Position numbers and translations under genes: made by a program | Source of the DNA: Mycobacteriaceae bacterium | GTDB taxonomy: Bacteria > Actinomycetota > Actinomycetes > Mycobacteriales > Mycobacteriaceae | Direction of reading: 5' to 3' | Length of the DNA: 64,000 bases | Assembly (NCBI GenBank): GCA_019749805.1 | Contig: JAIEPH010000050.1 | Coordinates: 30,917-94,916, forward strand | Shown: positions 51,409-63,235 of the stretch, piece after piece | Layout: each line of letters starts with the position of its first letter | How positions within the stretch are numbered: the first letter of the stretch is position 1 | The notes under the pieces: model-generated | What the model was told of the DNA's origin: nothing | The model's input: only the letters and a program-made list of their open reading frames with translations | Database searches by the model: none

Positions 51409-52944
51409 ATGATTCTTCTCGGCGTGGCGATCAGCATCGCCGTTGTCGTGGCCGTCGGCTTCTATGTGTCCAAGCGTATCGAGGGCGACAGCTCCAATTT
51501 CCTTGTCGGCGGCCGGATGTTGCCCTTCTGGCTCGTCGGCGGCGCACTCATGGGCGCGGCCGTCGACACCAACGCCACCCTCGGCAATACCGACCTCGCC
51601 TTCGAGTTCGGCTTCTGGGCCGGCGCGGCGCTGCCGCTGGGTCTGGCGCTGTGTCTGACGATCACCGGCATCTTCTTCGCCAAACCGATGAACCGGATGG
51701 GGCTGACGTCGTTTCCCGACTACTACCGGCTGCGGTTCGGGCGTTCGGTGGAGGTGGGCGCCTCGGTACTGTTGGCCGTCGCGTTCTGCATGCTGGTGGC
51801 TGGCAATCTCGTCGCGGGCGGGTTCCTGTTCAACTACTTCCTCGGCATGCCCTACTGGCTGGGTGTGGTCCTGATCGCGGCGATCGCGGTGGCCTACACC
51901 GGAACCGGCGGCCTGATCGCTGACGCCTACACGGCGATCATCCAGATGTCGCTGATCCTGATCGGCGCGATCGGGTTGTTCGTGTGGATGACAAGCACCC
52001 ACGGTCTCGATATCGCCGGGGGAACCGGGCCGTTCGCGCTCGGGCAACTCTCCGATCCGGCCCAGGGTGCAGTCATCAACTGGGCGACGCTGATCGCGCT
52101 AGGCATCGGTGACATCGTCGCGATCGATTTCATGGCCCGCGTGTTCTCTGCCAAGTCACCCGAGGCTGCGCGTAAGGCCTGCTTCACCGCGGCCGCGGGC
52201 ACCGTTGCGATCTGCGTACCGTTCGGATTGGTTGTGCTGGCGGCACATTCGTTCCTGCCCGAAGAACTCGACGGTCCGGTGCTGTTTGTCCTCCTGGACC
52301 AATACGCACCGGTTGGGTTGACCGTACTGGTGCTGTGCGGGCTCGTCGGCGCATCGATGTCCACCGCGAACGGCGCGATCCTGGCGATCTCCAATGTGTG
52401 CGTGCGCAACCTCGGCGGCGTCCGCCGGGTGCACGAGCCCGGCAAGAGGGATCCGCTGCTGCGGGCCACCCGGATCGCGATGGTTCCGATGACCTTGTTC
52501 TCCATCGTGTTCGCAATATATGTGCAGCAGACCGGAATCTTGCTGACGCTCGCCTTCGACCTGATGCTCGCTTGCCTGGTCGTGCCATTCATCCTCGGGC
52601 TGGTGTGGCGCCGCGGCACCACCACGGCCGCCGTTGCCTCGATCGCCGTCGGCTTCGTCGTCCGGATCGGGCTGTTCGTCATGACCCCGACGATGTTCGG
52701 GGTCGAGAACACGATTCTCTACATCCCCAACGACCTCATCAGCGCGTCGTTCGACGGGTGGCCGACGTTCATCGCGTTCGCGGCCGGCCTGCTGACCTAT
52801 GTCGTCGTGTCGTTGATGACACCGCCGGCAACGTTGCGCGGTCTGGACATTCAGGTCGCGCAGGATGTCGACGATGCCCTTGATTCCACGACAGTCGAGA
52901 CCGAGACGGAGCCTGTCCTCGCGGGGGAGGCTGCGCCCGTATAG
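51409..52944 (+). CDS. Sodium:solute symporter family transporter, probable guanidine importer
   Basis: The 511-residue membrane protein has about thirteen helices. The first helix starts at residue 2 (ILLGVAISIAVVVAVGFYVSK). Then come the SSS stretch NFLVGGRMLPFWLVGGALMGA (about 29-49) and DYYRLRFGRSVEVGASVLLAVAFCMLVAGN (about 104-133). The family hallmark in helix 6-7 is also seen (IGDIVAIDFMARVFSAKSPEAARKACFTAA, about 232-261). The ATG at 51409 follows a guanidine-I riboswitch, so uptake of guanidine (or a guanidinium compound) is the most likely role, feeding the divergent hydrolase. Most guanidine-I-linked membrane genes known are exporters; this family being an importer argues for assimilation. 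Confidence 0.87.
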   Translation: MILLGVAISIAVVVAVGFYVSKRIEGDSSNFLVGGRMLPFWLVGGALMGAAVDTNATLGNTDLAFEFGFWAGAALPLGLALCLTITGIFFAKPMNRMGLTSFPDYYRLRFGRSVEVGASVLLAVAFCMLVAGNLVAGGFLFNYFLGMPYWLGVVLIAAIAVAYTGTGGLIADAYTAIIQMSLILIGAIGLFVWMTSTHGLDIAGGTGPFALGQLSDPAQGAVINWATLIALGIGDIVAIDFMARVFSAKSPEAARKACFTAAAGTVAICVPFGLVVLAAHSFLPEELDGPVLFVLLDQYAPVGLTVLVLCGLVGASMSTANGAILAISNVCVRNLGGVRRVHEPGKRDPLLRATRIAMVPMTLFSIVFAIYVQQTGILLTLAFDLMLACLVVPFILGLVWRRGTTTAAVASIAVGFVVRIGLFVMTPTMFGVENTILYIPNDLISASFDGWPTFIAFAAGLLTYVVVSLMTPPATLRGLDIQVAQDVDDALDSTTVETETEPVLAGEAAPV

Positions 52945-52956
52945 GGTAGCCGAGAC

Positions 52957-54006
52957 TCACGGGCGGCGGCTCCACCGCGAAATCCCCAGTGCACCAACGG
53001 CTCCCAGAGCAGCCGCGGCCAACGCACCGCGAATCCCCAGGCCCTCTCGGAACTCGACGCGCGGGGTGATCTGTGCCGGGTTGGGCGGATCGACCGGGGC
53101 CGCCGCCAAGTTATCGGATGACGTCGCGGCCCACGCCGTGGCGAACAGAATGAGGCGAGAGGTGATGTAGGCGAACACCATCAGACCCAGCACCGGACCG
53201 AACGTCGCCCCGGCCGGTCCGGTCACGACTGAGCGCAGGTAGATCGACGCGACCTGCTTGAAGATCTCGAAGGCCACCGCGGCCATCAGCCCGGCCCTCA
53301 GCGCACTGCGGAAACTGACCGACTCGCGGGGCAGTCGGGCGATGACCCAGGTGAACAGCAGCCAGGTGATGAGCACCGACACCGCCAGCGAAGCCGCCCG
53401 CAGCGCAATGCTCACGCCCGGAACATCCTCCATCCCAAACCATTTCAGCACCTGTTTCATCGCGCCCGAGCCACTCAAGACGGTCAGCCCGATCGTGACG
53501 ACCAGCGCGAGGAACAGACCCACCATCGCCGTCAGATCCGACAGCTTGGTGCGCACGAACCCCTTCGTGTCATGCCGCGCCAGTCCCCACATCTGGCTCA
53601 GCGCTTCACGCAGGTTCGCCATCCAGCCCAGACCGGCCCATGCGGCGGTCGCGAGGCCGATGATGCCGACGGAGGTGCGCGATTTGATCGCCGAGTTCAT
53701 CAGATCGACCAGTTGCTGCCCGATGTCGCCCGAGAACGTCGACTTGATCCGCTCCTGGATCTCGGCGAGCAGCTCGGGCTGGCTCGCCAGGATGAAGCCG
53801 CCGATCGCGAACGCCACCATCAGCATCGGAAAGAGCGCGAATATCGTGAAGTACGTGATGCCTGCGGCGTAGAAGTCGCCCTTGCTCTGCTGGTATCGCT
53901 CTTGGGCCCGCATCACGTGGTCGAACCAGTGGTACCGCGCGCGAAAGCGATCGAGAATCCCGGGTTTGGACTCGTCCGAGTTGCCCGGCTCGACCGGAGG
54001 TGTCAT
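52957..54006 (-). CDS. YihY/BrkB-family inner membrane protein (Rv3335c-like)
   Basis: The 349-residue protein has six membrane helices (for example GITYFTIFALFPMLMVAFAIGGFIL near residues 49-73, and LTAMVGLFLALVVTIGLTVLSG). The DHVMRAQERYQQSKGDFYAAGITYFTIFALFPML entry region is the UPF0761/YihY signature. Start at the ATG at 54006, which has GGAGG seven bases upstream; the frame extends to a TTG at 54018. It follows trpS closely on the same strand, as in Rv3336c-Rv3335c. Function unknown; the old RNase BN label is not supported for this family. Confidence 0.85.
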   Translation of the reverse strand: MTPPVEPGNSDESKPGILDRFRARYHWFDHVMRAQERYQQSKGDFYAAGITYFTIFALFPMLMVAFAIGGFILASQPELLAEIQERIKSTFSGDIGQQLVDLMNSAIKSRTSVGIIGLATAAWAGLGWMANLREALSQMWGLARHDTKGFVRTKLSDLTAMVGLFLALVVTIGLTVLSGSGAMKQVLKWFGMEDVPGVSIALRAASLAVSVLITWLLFTWVIARLPRESVSFRSALRAGLMAAVAFEIFKQVASIYLRSVVTGPAGATFGPVLGLMVFAYITSRLILFATAWAATSSDNLAAAPVDPPNPAQITPRVEFREGLGIRGALAAAALGAVGALGISRWSRRP

Positions 54007-54036
54007 TCGTGCCTCCAAGCGAGTTGCGTGCGTTGG

Positions 54037-55044
54037 CTAGGTCCCCCGGGGAAACCCTAAACGGTCATATACCCGCTGCAGAGTGTTTGAAGACACCTCT
54101 CTGGCACGCTCGGCGCCGGTGGCCAGCACCGCCTCCAGCTCGGCGGGATCGGCCATCAGTTCGTCGACGCGCGCCTGGATCGGCGTGACGAACTCGACGA
54201 CGGCCTCGGCGGTGTCGGCCTTCAGGTCGCCGTAGCCGCGGCCGTCGTAACCTTCGACGAGCTTGTCGACGTCGGTGCCGGTGATCGCGGACTGGATGCT
54301 CAACAGGTTCGACACGCCGGCCTTGGCGGCCGGGTCGTAGCGGATCTCGCGCTCGCTGTCGGTCACCGCCGACCGGATCTTCTTCGCGGTCTTCTTCGGA
54401 TCGTCGAGCAGGCTGATCAGCCCGGCGTCGGTGGCCGCGGACTTACTCATCTTCGACGCGGGATCCTGCAGGTCGTAGATCTTGGCGGTGGCCTTCTGGA
54501 TCAGTACGTCGGGCACCACGAAGGTGTCCGGAAAGCGGGCGTTGAACCGTTGCGCGACGTCGCGGGCCAGCTCCAGATGCTGGCGCTGGTCCTCCCCGAC
54601 CGGAACCAGTTCGGTGTCGTAGAGCAGCACGTCGGCGGCCATCAGCACCGGATACGTGAACAGGCCGACGGTCGTGGCCTCCGCACCTTCCTTCTGCGAC
54701 TTGTCCTTGAACTGGGTCATCCGCGACGCCTGCCCGAATCCGGTGAAACAGCCCAGCACCCAAGCGAGTTCGGCGTGCTCGGGCACCTGGCTCTGGACGA
54801 AGACGGTGGACCGTGACGGGTCGATGCCGAGCGCGAGGTATTGCGCTGCGGTCACCATGGTGCGCCGACGCAACTCCTCGGGATCCTGCGGGACGGTGAT
54901 CGCGTGCAGGTTGACCACGCAGAAGAACGCGTCGTAGTCGTCCTGCATGCCCACCCACTGCTTGATGGCGCCCAGGGCATTGCCCAGGTGCAGGGAGTCA
55001 GATGTGGGTTGGACACCGGAAAAGACGCGACGCGCAGTGCTCAT
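54037..55044 (-). CDS. trpS: Tryptophanyl-tRNA synthetase
   Basis: This 335-residue class I synthetase charges tRNA-Trp. The HIGH-type motif is HLGNALGAI (about residues 18-26) and the KMSKS loop is SKMSKSAAT (about 195-203). The GEDQRQHLELARDVAQRFN segment (about 150-168) is family-typical. ATG at 55044. It heads a two-gene minus-strand unit with the YihY gene. Confidence 0.95.
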   Translation of the reverse strand: MSTARRVFSGVQPTSDSLHLGNALGAIKQWVGMQDDYDAFFCVVNLHAITVPQDPEELRRRTMVTAAQYLALGIDPSRSTVFVQSQVPEHAELAWVLGCFTGFGQASRMTQFKDKSQKEGAEATTVGLFTYPVLMAADVLLYDTELVPVGEDQRQHLELARDVAQRFNARFPDTFVVPDVLIQKATAKIYDLQDPASKMSKSAATDAGLISLLDDPKKTAKKIRSAVTDSEREIRYDPAAKAGVSNLLSIQSAITGTDVDKLVEGYDGRGYGDLKADTAEAVVEFVTPIQARVDELMADPAELEAVLATGAERAREVSSNTLQRVYDRLGFPRGT

Positions 55045-55065
55045 GATGGACCAATCTTGGCATGG

Positions 55066-56430
55066 TCAGCCAATGGCTTTTTGAGCGCTCTGTTCCCGGG
55101 ACTCCTCGATGGCCCTGCGTGCGAAAACCCACCGTTCGGTGATCGCCAGCTGGCTGCGGCCGCGGCCCAGGAAGGTGATGAACCAGGAGTACACGGCGAC
55201 GATGCGGTTTCGGCTGCCGACCAGGTAGTAGAGGTGTAGACCGAGCCACGCGAGCCAGGCCAGGAAACCGCCGAACTCGACCTTGCCGATCTGGCATACC
55301 GCGCTGAACCGCGAGACGGTGGCCATGCTGCCTTTGTTGGTGTACTTGAACGGCTTTCGTTCCACCGCGTCCGAGCTCTTGAGTTCGCTCTTGATCTGCT
55401 TGGCGGCGTAGACCGCGCCCTGGATCGCGCCCTGCGCCATCCCCGGGACGCCGGGAACGCTCATCAGATCGCCGATGACGAAGACGTTCGGATGGCCCTT
55501 GACCGTGAGGTCAGGCTCGACGATGACGCGTCCGGCCCTGTCGACCTCGGTGCCGTCGGACTGCTCGGCTATCAGCTTGCCCAGCGGGCTGGCCTGCACG
55601 CCGGCCGACCAAACCTTGACGGCGGCTTCGATTCTGGCTTCGCCACCGTCTGCGCCACCTTCCTTGACGGTCAGGCCCATGTAGTCGACATCAGTGACCA
55701 ACGTGTTGAGCTTGACCTCGACGCCCATCTTCTCCAGCCGGCGCTGCGCCTTGAGCCCGAGCTTGGGCCCCATCGGGGGCAGCACCGCTGGGGCGGCCTC
55801 GACCAGAATCACCCGGGCCTCGGTGGGGTCGATGGTGCGGAACGCACCGGCCAGGGTCCGATCGGCGAGCTCGGCGATCTGTCCGACGACCTCGACCCCG
55901 GTCGGTCCGGCGCCGACGACGACGAAGGTCAGCCGGCGCTTGCGTTCGGCCTCTGATGTCGTCACCTCGGCCGCCTCGAACGCGCCCAGGATCCGACCAC
56001 GCAGCTCCAGCGCATCGTCGACCGTCTTCATGCCGGGTGCAAACGCCTCGAAATGGTCGTTGCCGAAATACGACTGCTGGGCGCCTGCGGCCACGATCAG
56101 ACTGTCGTACGGCGTGACCCGCTCCCAATCGAGCAGCTTCGACGTGACCGTCTTGTTCTCGAGGTCGATTCCGGCCACATCCCCGAGCAATACTTCGGTG
56201 TTCTTGTTCTTACGCAGGATGATTCGCGTCGCCGGTGCGATTTCACCGACCGACAGGATGCCGGTGGCGACTTGATAGAGCAGCGGCTGGAACAGGTGGT
56301 GGGTCGTCTTCGCGATCAGGGTGACGTCGACATCCGCGCGCTTGAGCTGTTTGGCCGCGAACAGTCCACCGAAGCCGGACCCGATGATGACGACGCGATG
56401 ACGCCGGGGAGCGATGTTGTCGACGGTCAT
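55066..56430 (-). CDS. ndh: Type II NADH dehydrogenase
   Basis: The 454-residue flavoprotein is the non-proton-pumping NADH:menaquinone oxidoreductase. FAD motif VVIIGSGFGGLFAAKQL (about residues 13-29); NADH motif FVVVGAGPTGVEVVGQIAEL (about 169-188); second FAD contact NVFVIGDLMSVPGVPGMAQGAIQG (about 314-337). The C-terminus contains amphipathic/membrane-binding helices (GGFLAWLAWLGLHLYYLV). Homologue of Rv1854c by sequence; M. tuberculosis has it elsewhere, so the location here is a rearrangement. Confidence 0.93.
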   Translation of the reverse strand: MTVDNIAPRRHRVVIIGSGFGGLFAAKQLKRADVDVTLIAKTTHHLFQPLLYQVATGILSVGEIAPATRIILRKNKNTEVLLGDVAGIDLENKTVTSKLLDWERVTPYDSLIVAAGAQQSYFGNDHFEAFAPGMKTVDDALELRGRILGAFEAAEVTTSEAERKRRLTFVVVGAGPTGVEVVGQIAELADRTLAGAFRTIDPTEARVILVEAAPAVLPPMGPKLGLKAQRRLEKMGVEVKLNTLVTDVDYMGLTVKEGGADGGEARIEAAVKVWSAGVQASPLGKLIAEQSDGTEVDRAGRVIVEPDLTVKGHPNVFVIGDLMSVPGVPGMAQGAIQGAVYAAKQIKSELKSSDAVERKPFKYTNKGSMATVSRFSAVCQIGKVEFGGFLAWLAWLGLHLYYLVGSRNRIVAVYSWFITFLGRGRSQLAITERWVFARRAIEESREQSAQKAIG

Positions 56431-56557
56431 TGGCCGACCCTAACGGTCATGTGTCCCGCTCACAGTCCACAGCAGGTGAATATTCGCCGGTGGCCGTTAC
56501 CATCGCCCGGGGCGACGGGCTTGCGGTACCGGCGGTACCACCTTTAGTGTCGGGCAG

Positions 56558-57387
56558 ATGATCGAGCGCGCACCCATCCACCTGGGCTCCGGCGAACCAC
56601 TGCTTTTGCTACACCCGTTCATGATGTCGCAGAACGTGTGGAAAGGTGTCGCACCGCTGATTGCTGACACCGGTCGGTACGAGGTGCTGGCACCGACCAT
56701 GCCCGGCCACAACGGCGGTATCAAGGGCAGGTTCTTCCTGGACACCGTCGAGCTGGCCGACGACATGGAACGCCGGATGGACGCGCTGGGCTGGGACACC
56801 GTGCACCTCGTGGGCAACTCGCTGGGCGGCTGGGTGGCGTTCGAGCTGGCGCGGCGAGGGCGGGCCCGCAGCCTGACCGGCATCGCCCCCGCCGGTGGCT
56901 GGACCCGCTATACGCCCGCCAAATTCGAAATCGTGTTCAAATTCGTGGCCGGCCTACCCGTCTACCTGGGCGCCAAGTTACTTGGCGAACGTGCGCTCAA
57001 GCTGCCTTTCGTCCGTCAGCTGGGCTTCGTGCCGATCAGCGCGACGGCGGACCGCCTCAACGACGACCAGTGGCGCGACATCATCGACGACGTCACCCAC
57101 TGCCCGGCCTACTACCAGCTGCTGGTCAAGTCGCTGCTGATGCCCGGCCTGGTGGAACTGGCCGAGGCCAAGACGCCCACGCATCTGGTCATCTGCGAGA
57201 AAGACCGGGTGCTTCCGCATCCGAGGTTCACCCGGCACTTCACCACTCACCTGCCAGAGTCGACGCAGATCACCCATCTCGACGACGTCGGGCACATCCC
57301 GATGTTCGAGGCGCCGCGCCGGGTCGCCGACCTGATCGTCGAGTTCACCGACCGCCACGCGACGCCTCCGCCCCACCAGGCGATCGG

Positions 57388-57391
<4 letters not shown>
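56558..57391 (+). CDS. Alpha/beta hydrolase
   Basis: This 277-residue alpha/beta hydrolase has nucleophile Ser in LVGNSLGGWVAFEL (about residue 89), acid Asp in VICEKDRVLPH (about 217), and His in LDDVGHIPMFE (about 246). The oxyanion strand is LLLLHPFMMSQNVW (about 14-27). No signal peptide. The position between trpS and metC corresponds to Rv3337/Rv3338 in M. tuberculosis, where the homologous gene is split. Substrate unknown. The 3' end overlaps icd2 by four bases, tail to tail. Confidence 0.88.
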
Positions 57392-59625
<2,234 letters not shown>

Positions 59626-59849
59626 GTGATGTTTCTCCCGGCGTCTTCTCGGTCAGTTCGACAAAGCTCCGCGTTGTGCGCGGCGGCTATAAGTATTGCG
59701 TCGAACACGACGCTACGCGTGGGCCACCTTGTACTCCCGGGCGGACTTCGGCTACTGGCGGGTAGCTTTCGGCCCGCCTCATTCGCCGCATCGCGGCCGC
59801 CAGAAACAGGCTGCTGGCACGCAGTCAGCCCCATGCGATAGTCTGTGCT
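59626..59849. other. Intergenic region between icd2 and the SAM-IV riboswitch
   Basis: About 220 bases hold the divergent promoters of icd2 and the metY operon. No gene or clear operator was recognised. Confidence 0.45.
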
Positions 59850-59975
59850 CGGTCATGAGCGCCAGCGTCAAGCCCCGGCTCGCTGGCCGGCAACCCTCCA
59901 ACCGCGGTGGGGTGCTCCGGGTGAAGACCAGGTTGAGTAGCCGCTAGCGAGCGGTTGCCGGCAAGCGCGGGTCCG
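59850..59975 (+). ncRNA. SAM-IV riboswitch
   Basis: The sequence begins GGTCATGAGCGCCAGC, carries AAGCCCCGGCTCGCTGGCCGGCAACCCTCC, and closes its first stem with GACC near 59928. It ends in a second domain (TTGAGTAGCCG...GCAAGCGCGGGTCC). This is the SAM-IV layout known from actinobacteria upstream of sulfur amino acid genes. Downstream, GACGG (59979-59983) and GCCC can pair with GGG-CCGTC (60003-60010), covering the ribosome site GGAGGG (60000-60005), a likely translational switch. Confidence 0.9.
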
Positions 59976-60012
59976 TTTGACGGGCCCCCTGACACAAATG
60001 GAGGGCCGTCTC

Positions 60013-61353
60013 ATGAGCGCGCCAGAAGACCCGAGCCAGAATTGGGCGTTCGAAACCAAGCAGGTCCACGCGGGCCAGACCCCCGATATCGCGACCAACG
60101 CACGTGCTCTGCCGATCTACCAGACCACGTCGTACACGTTCAACAGCACCGATCACGCCGCCGCGCTGTTCGGCCTCGCCGAGCCTGGCAACATCTACAC
60201 CCGGATCATGAATCCGACGCAGGACGTCGTCGAGCAGCGCATCGCGGCGCTGGAGGGCGGCGTCGCCGCGCTGTTTTTGGCATCCGGTCAGGCCGCCGAG
60301 CACTTCGCGATCCTGAACCTGGCCAACGCGGGCGACCACATCGTCTCCAGCCCACGGCTCTACGGCGGCACCTACAACCTGTTCCACTACACGCTGCCCA
60401 AGATCGGGATCGAGGTCAGCTTCGTCGACGACCCCGACGACCTGGACTCCTGGCGGGCGGCGGTGCGGCCCAACACCAAGGCGTTCTTCGCCGAGACGAT
60501 CTCCAACCCTCAAATAGATGTGCTCGACATTCCATCGGTAGCCGCAGTAGCACACGACAACGACGTGCCATTGATCGTCGACAACACGATCGCGACGCCG
60601 TACCTGATCCAACCGCTTGCCCACGGCGCCGACATCGTCGTGCACTCGGCCACCAAGTACCTCGGCGGGCACGGCGCGGCGATCGCCGGCGTGATCGTCG
60701 ACGGCGGCACTTTCGACTGGACCAACGGCAAGTTCCCCGGATTCACCACACCCGACCCGAGCTATCACGGTGTGGTATTCGCCGAACTCGGCCCTCCCGC
60801 ATACGCATTGAAGGCGCGCGTGCAACTGCTCCGCGACCTTGGCTCGGCGGCGTCGCCGTTCAACGCGTTCCTGGTCGCCCAGGGGCTGGAGACATTGAGC
60901 CTGCGGGTCGAACGGCACGTGCAGAACGCGCAGCGCGTCGCCGACTACCTCGCCGGGCACGGGGACGTCATCTCCGTGAACTACGCTGGGCTGCCCACCT
61001 CCCCGTGGTATGAGCTCGGAAAGAAGCTGGCTCCCAAGGGAACCGGTGCGGTACTGGCGTTCGAGCTGGCCGGCGGCATCGACGCGGGCAAGGCGTTCGT
61101 CAACGCGCTCACATTGCACAGCCATGTCGCCAACATCGGCGACGTGCGGTCGCTGGTCATCCATCCGGCGTCGACGACGCATGCGCAGTTGTCGCCCGAG
61201 GAGCAGCTGGCCACCGGCGTCACTCCGGGGCTCGTGCGCCTCGCGGTCGGCATCGAAGGTATCGATGACATCCTTGCCGACCTCGAACAGGGCTTCGCCG
61301 CCGCCAAACAGATCAGAGGGTCGGCCGATCCGAAATCCGCGGCGGCATTCTGA
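60013..61353 (+). CDS. metY: O-acetylhomoserine sulfhydrylase (PLP-dependent)
   Basis: This 446-residue Cys/Met-metabolism PLP enzyme forms homocysteine from O-acetylhomoserine and sulfide. It has the PLP Lys in VVHSATKYLGGHG (about residues 211-223), the substrate region YTRIMNPTQDVVEQRIAALEGG (about 61-82) and FFAETISNPQIDVLDI. Start ATG at 60013, with GGAGGG seven bases upstream; the open frame begins at 59977 inside the riboswitch leader. First gene of a metY-metX-methyltransferase operon under SAM control. Rv3340 (metC) is the homologue. Confidence 0.94.
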   Translation: MSAPEDPSQNWAFETKQVHAGQTPDIATNARALPIYQTTSYTFNSTDHAAALFGLAEPGNIYTRIMNPTQDVVEQRIAALEGGVAALFLASGQAAEHFAILNLANAGDHIVSSPRLYGGTYNLFHYTLPKIGIEVSFVDDPDDLDSWRAAVRPNTKAFFAETISNPQIDVLDIPSVAAVAHDNDVPLIVDNTIATPYLIQPLAHGADIVVHSATKYLGGHGAAIAGVIVDGGTFDWTNGKFPGFTTPDPSYHGVVFAELGPPAYALKARVQLLRDLGSAASPFNAFLVAQGLETLSLRVERHVQNAQRVADYLAGHGDVISVNYAGLPTSPWYELGKKLAPKGTGAVLAFELAGGIDAGKAFVNALTLHSHVANIGDVRSLVIHPASTTHAQLSPEEQLATGVTPGLVRLAVGIEGIDDILADLEQGFAAAKQIRGSADPKSAAAF

Positions 61354-62510
61354 TGACGTTGCTCGATAAGGAACTCGACGTGAACATCGATGAGCGCGAC
61401 GAGCATGCTCCCGCAACGCTGCCCGCCGAAGGAGAAGTCGGCTACGTCGACATCGGCCCGCTGACGCTGGAGAACGGCGCCGTCATCGACGACGTCACGA
61501 TCGCCATGCAGCGCTGGGGTGAGCTTTCGCCCAACCGTGACAACGTGGTGGTCGTCCTGCACGCGCTCACCGGCGATTCCCACGTCACGGGGCCCACCGG
61601 TCCAGGCGACGAAACCGAGGGCTGGTGGGAAGGCGTGGCCGGACCCGGCGCGCCCATCGACACCAACCGTTGGTGCGCCATCGCCACCAATGTGCTCGGC
61701 GGCTTCCGCGGATCGACCGGTCCGAGCTCGCCGCATCCCGACGGCAAGGCGTGGGGCTCCCGGTTTCCGCCGGTCTCGGTGCGCGACCAAGTGGAAGCGG
61801 ATGTCGCCGCCTTGTGCGCGCTGGGCATCACCGAGGTCGCCGCCGTCGTCGGCGGCTCGATGGGTGGCGCCAGGGCGCTGGAGTGGATCGTCGGCCATCC
61901 CGACAAGGTGCGCGCCGCGCTGGTGCTGGCCGTCGGGGCCCGCGCGACCGCCGACCAGATCGGCACCCAGAGCACCCAGGTCGCGGCAATCAAGTCCGAT
62001 CCGAACTGGTGCGACGGCGACTACTACGACACCGGTCTCGCACCGAGAACCGGTATGGAGATCGCACGCCGGTTCGCGCACCTCACTTATCGCGGCGAAA
62101 CCGAACTGGATGACCGTTTCGCCAACAACCCACAGGGCGACGAGGATCCCGCGGCGGGCGGCCGCTACTCGGTGCAGAGCTATCTCGAGTATCAGGGACG
62201 CAAACTGTCGGCCCGGTTCGACGCCGGCACCTATGTGGCGCTGACGGGCTCCCTGTCCAGCCACGACGTCGGACGCGGCCGCGGAGGCGTGGAGGCGGCG
62301 TTGCGCAGCTGCCCGGTGCCGGTGGTGGTCGGCGGTATCACCTCGGACCGGCTGTACCCTCTGCGACTGCAGAAGGAATTGGCCGAGCTGCTTCCGGGTT
62401 GCACCGAACTGAATGTGGTCGACTCGATCTACGGCCACGACGGGTTCCTGGTCGAGACGGAGGCGGTGGGCGAGTTGATTCGCAAGACGCTGGAGTTGGC
62501 CGCGCGGTGA
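61353..62510 (+). CDS. metX: Homoserine O-acetyltransferase
   Basis: The 385-residue alpha/beta-hydrolase-fold enzyme acetylates homoserine. Nucleophile Ser in VVGGSMGGARALEWI (about residue 170); Asp in GGITSDRLYPLRLQ (about 333); His in YGHDGFLVE (about 365). HALTGDSHVTG (about 70-80) is a family signature. The ATG overlaps the metY stop by one base (TGATG), so translation is coupled. Rv3341 (metA) is the homologue. Confidence 0.94.
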   Translation: MTLLDKELDVNIDERDEHAPATLPAEGEVGYVDIGPLTLENGAVIDDVTIAMQRWGELSPNRDNVVVVLHALTGDSHVTGPTGPGDETEGWWEGVAGPGAPIDTNRWCAIATNVLGGFRGSTGPSSPHPDGKAWGSRFPPVSVRDQVEADVAALCALGITEVAAVVGGSMGGARALEWIVGHPDKVRAALVLAVGARATADQIGTQSTQVAAIKSDPNWCDGDYYDTGLAPRTGMEIARRFAHLTYRGETELDDRFANNPQGDEDPAAGGRYSVQSYLEYQGRKLSARFDAGTYVALTGSLSSHDVGRGRGGVEAALRSCPVPVVVGGITSDRLYPLRLQKELAELLPGCTELNVVDSIYGHDGFLVETEAVGELIRKTLELAAR

Positions 62511-63235
62511 CGAGCAACCAGCAGCGCTCGCTGTCGTTCGGTGCGGAAGCCGCGGCATATGAGCGCGGCAGGCCGTCCTATCCCCCGGAGGCGATCGACT
62601 GGCTGCTGCCGGAACGGGCGCGCGATGTCCTCGACCTCGGCGCCGGGACCGGGAAGCTGACCACGCGACTTGTCGAACGCGGACTGGATGTCGTCGCCGT
62701 TGACCCGATCCCGGAAATGCTGGAGTTACTGAGCAATTCGCTTCCCGATACCCCCGCACTGCTGGGCACGGCGGAGGAGATCCCGCTGCCCGACGACAGC
62801 ATCGACGCGGTGCTGGTGGCCCAAGCCTGGCACTGGTTCGACACCGAGCGTGCCGTCAAGGAGGTGGCGCGTGTCCTGCGGCCGGGTGGCCGGCTGGGCC
62901 TGGTGTGGAATGCCCGCGACGAACGGCTTGGCTGGGTGAAGGATCTGGGCGCCATCATCGGCCACGAGGATGCGCACTTCAACGAAAAAACGACGCTGCC
63001 AGAGGTGTTCACGGATATCGAACAGCACCGCGTCGACTGGACGAATTACGTGACACCGCAAGCCGTCATCGATTTGGTCGCCTCACGCAGCTACTGCATC
63101 ACGTCGCCGGAGAAGGTACGCACCAAGACACTGGACCGGGTGCGTGAACTGCTGGCCACCCATCCCGCACTGGCCAACTCGAACGGCCTTTCGCTGCCGT
63201 ACGTCACGGTGTGCACCCGCGCCACGCTGTCTTAG
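62507..63235 (+). CDS. SAM-dependent class I methyltransferase (Rv3342-like)
   Basis: The 242-residue protein has the SAM-binding motif I VLDLGAGTGKLTTRL (about residues 40-54), the acidic motif II VVAVDPIPEML, and the methyltransferase-11 post-motif VLRPGGRLGLVWNARDE. Start at the GTG at 62507, overlapping the metX stop as GTGA. Third gene of the SAM-IV operon, so its expression is tied to SAM levels; substrate unknown. In M. tuberculosis Rv3342 takes the same place. Confidence 0.88.
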   Translation: MTSNQQRSLSFGAEAAAYERGRPSYPPEAIDWLLPERARDVLDLGAGTGKLTTRLVERGLDVVAVDPIPEMLELLSNSLPDTPALLGTAEEIPLPDDSIDAVLVAQAWHWFDTERAVKEVARVLRPGGRLGLVWNARDERLGWVKDLGAIIGHEDAHFNEKTTLPEVFTDIEQHRVDWTNYVTPQAVIDLVASRSYCITSPEKVRTKTLDRVRELLATHPALANSNGLSLPYVTVCTRATLS

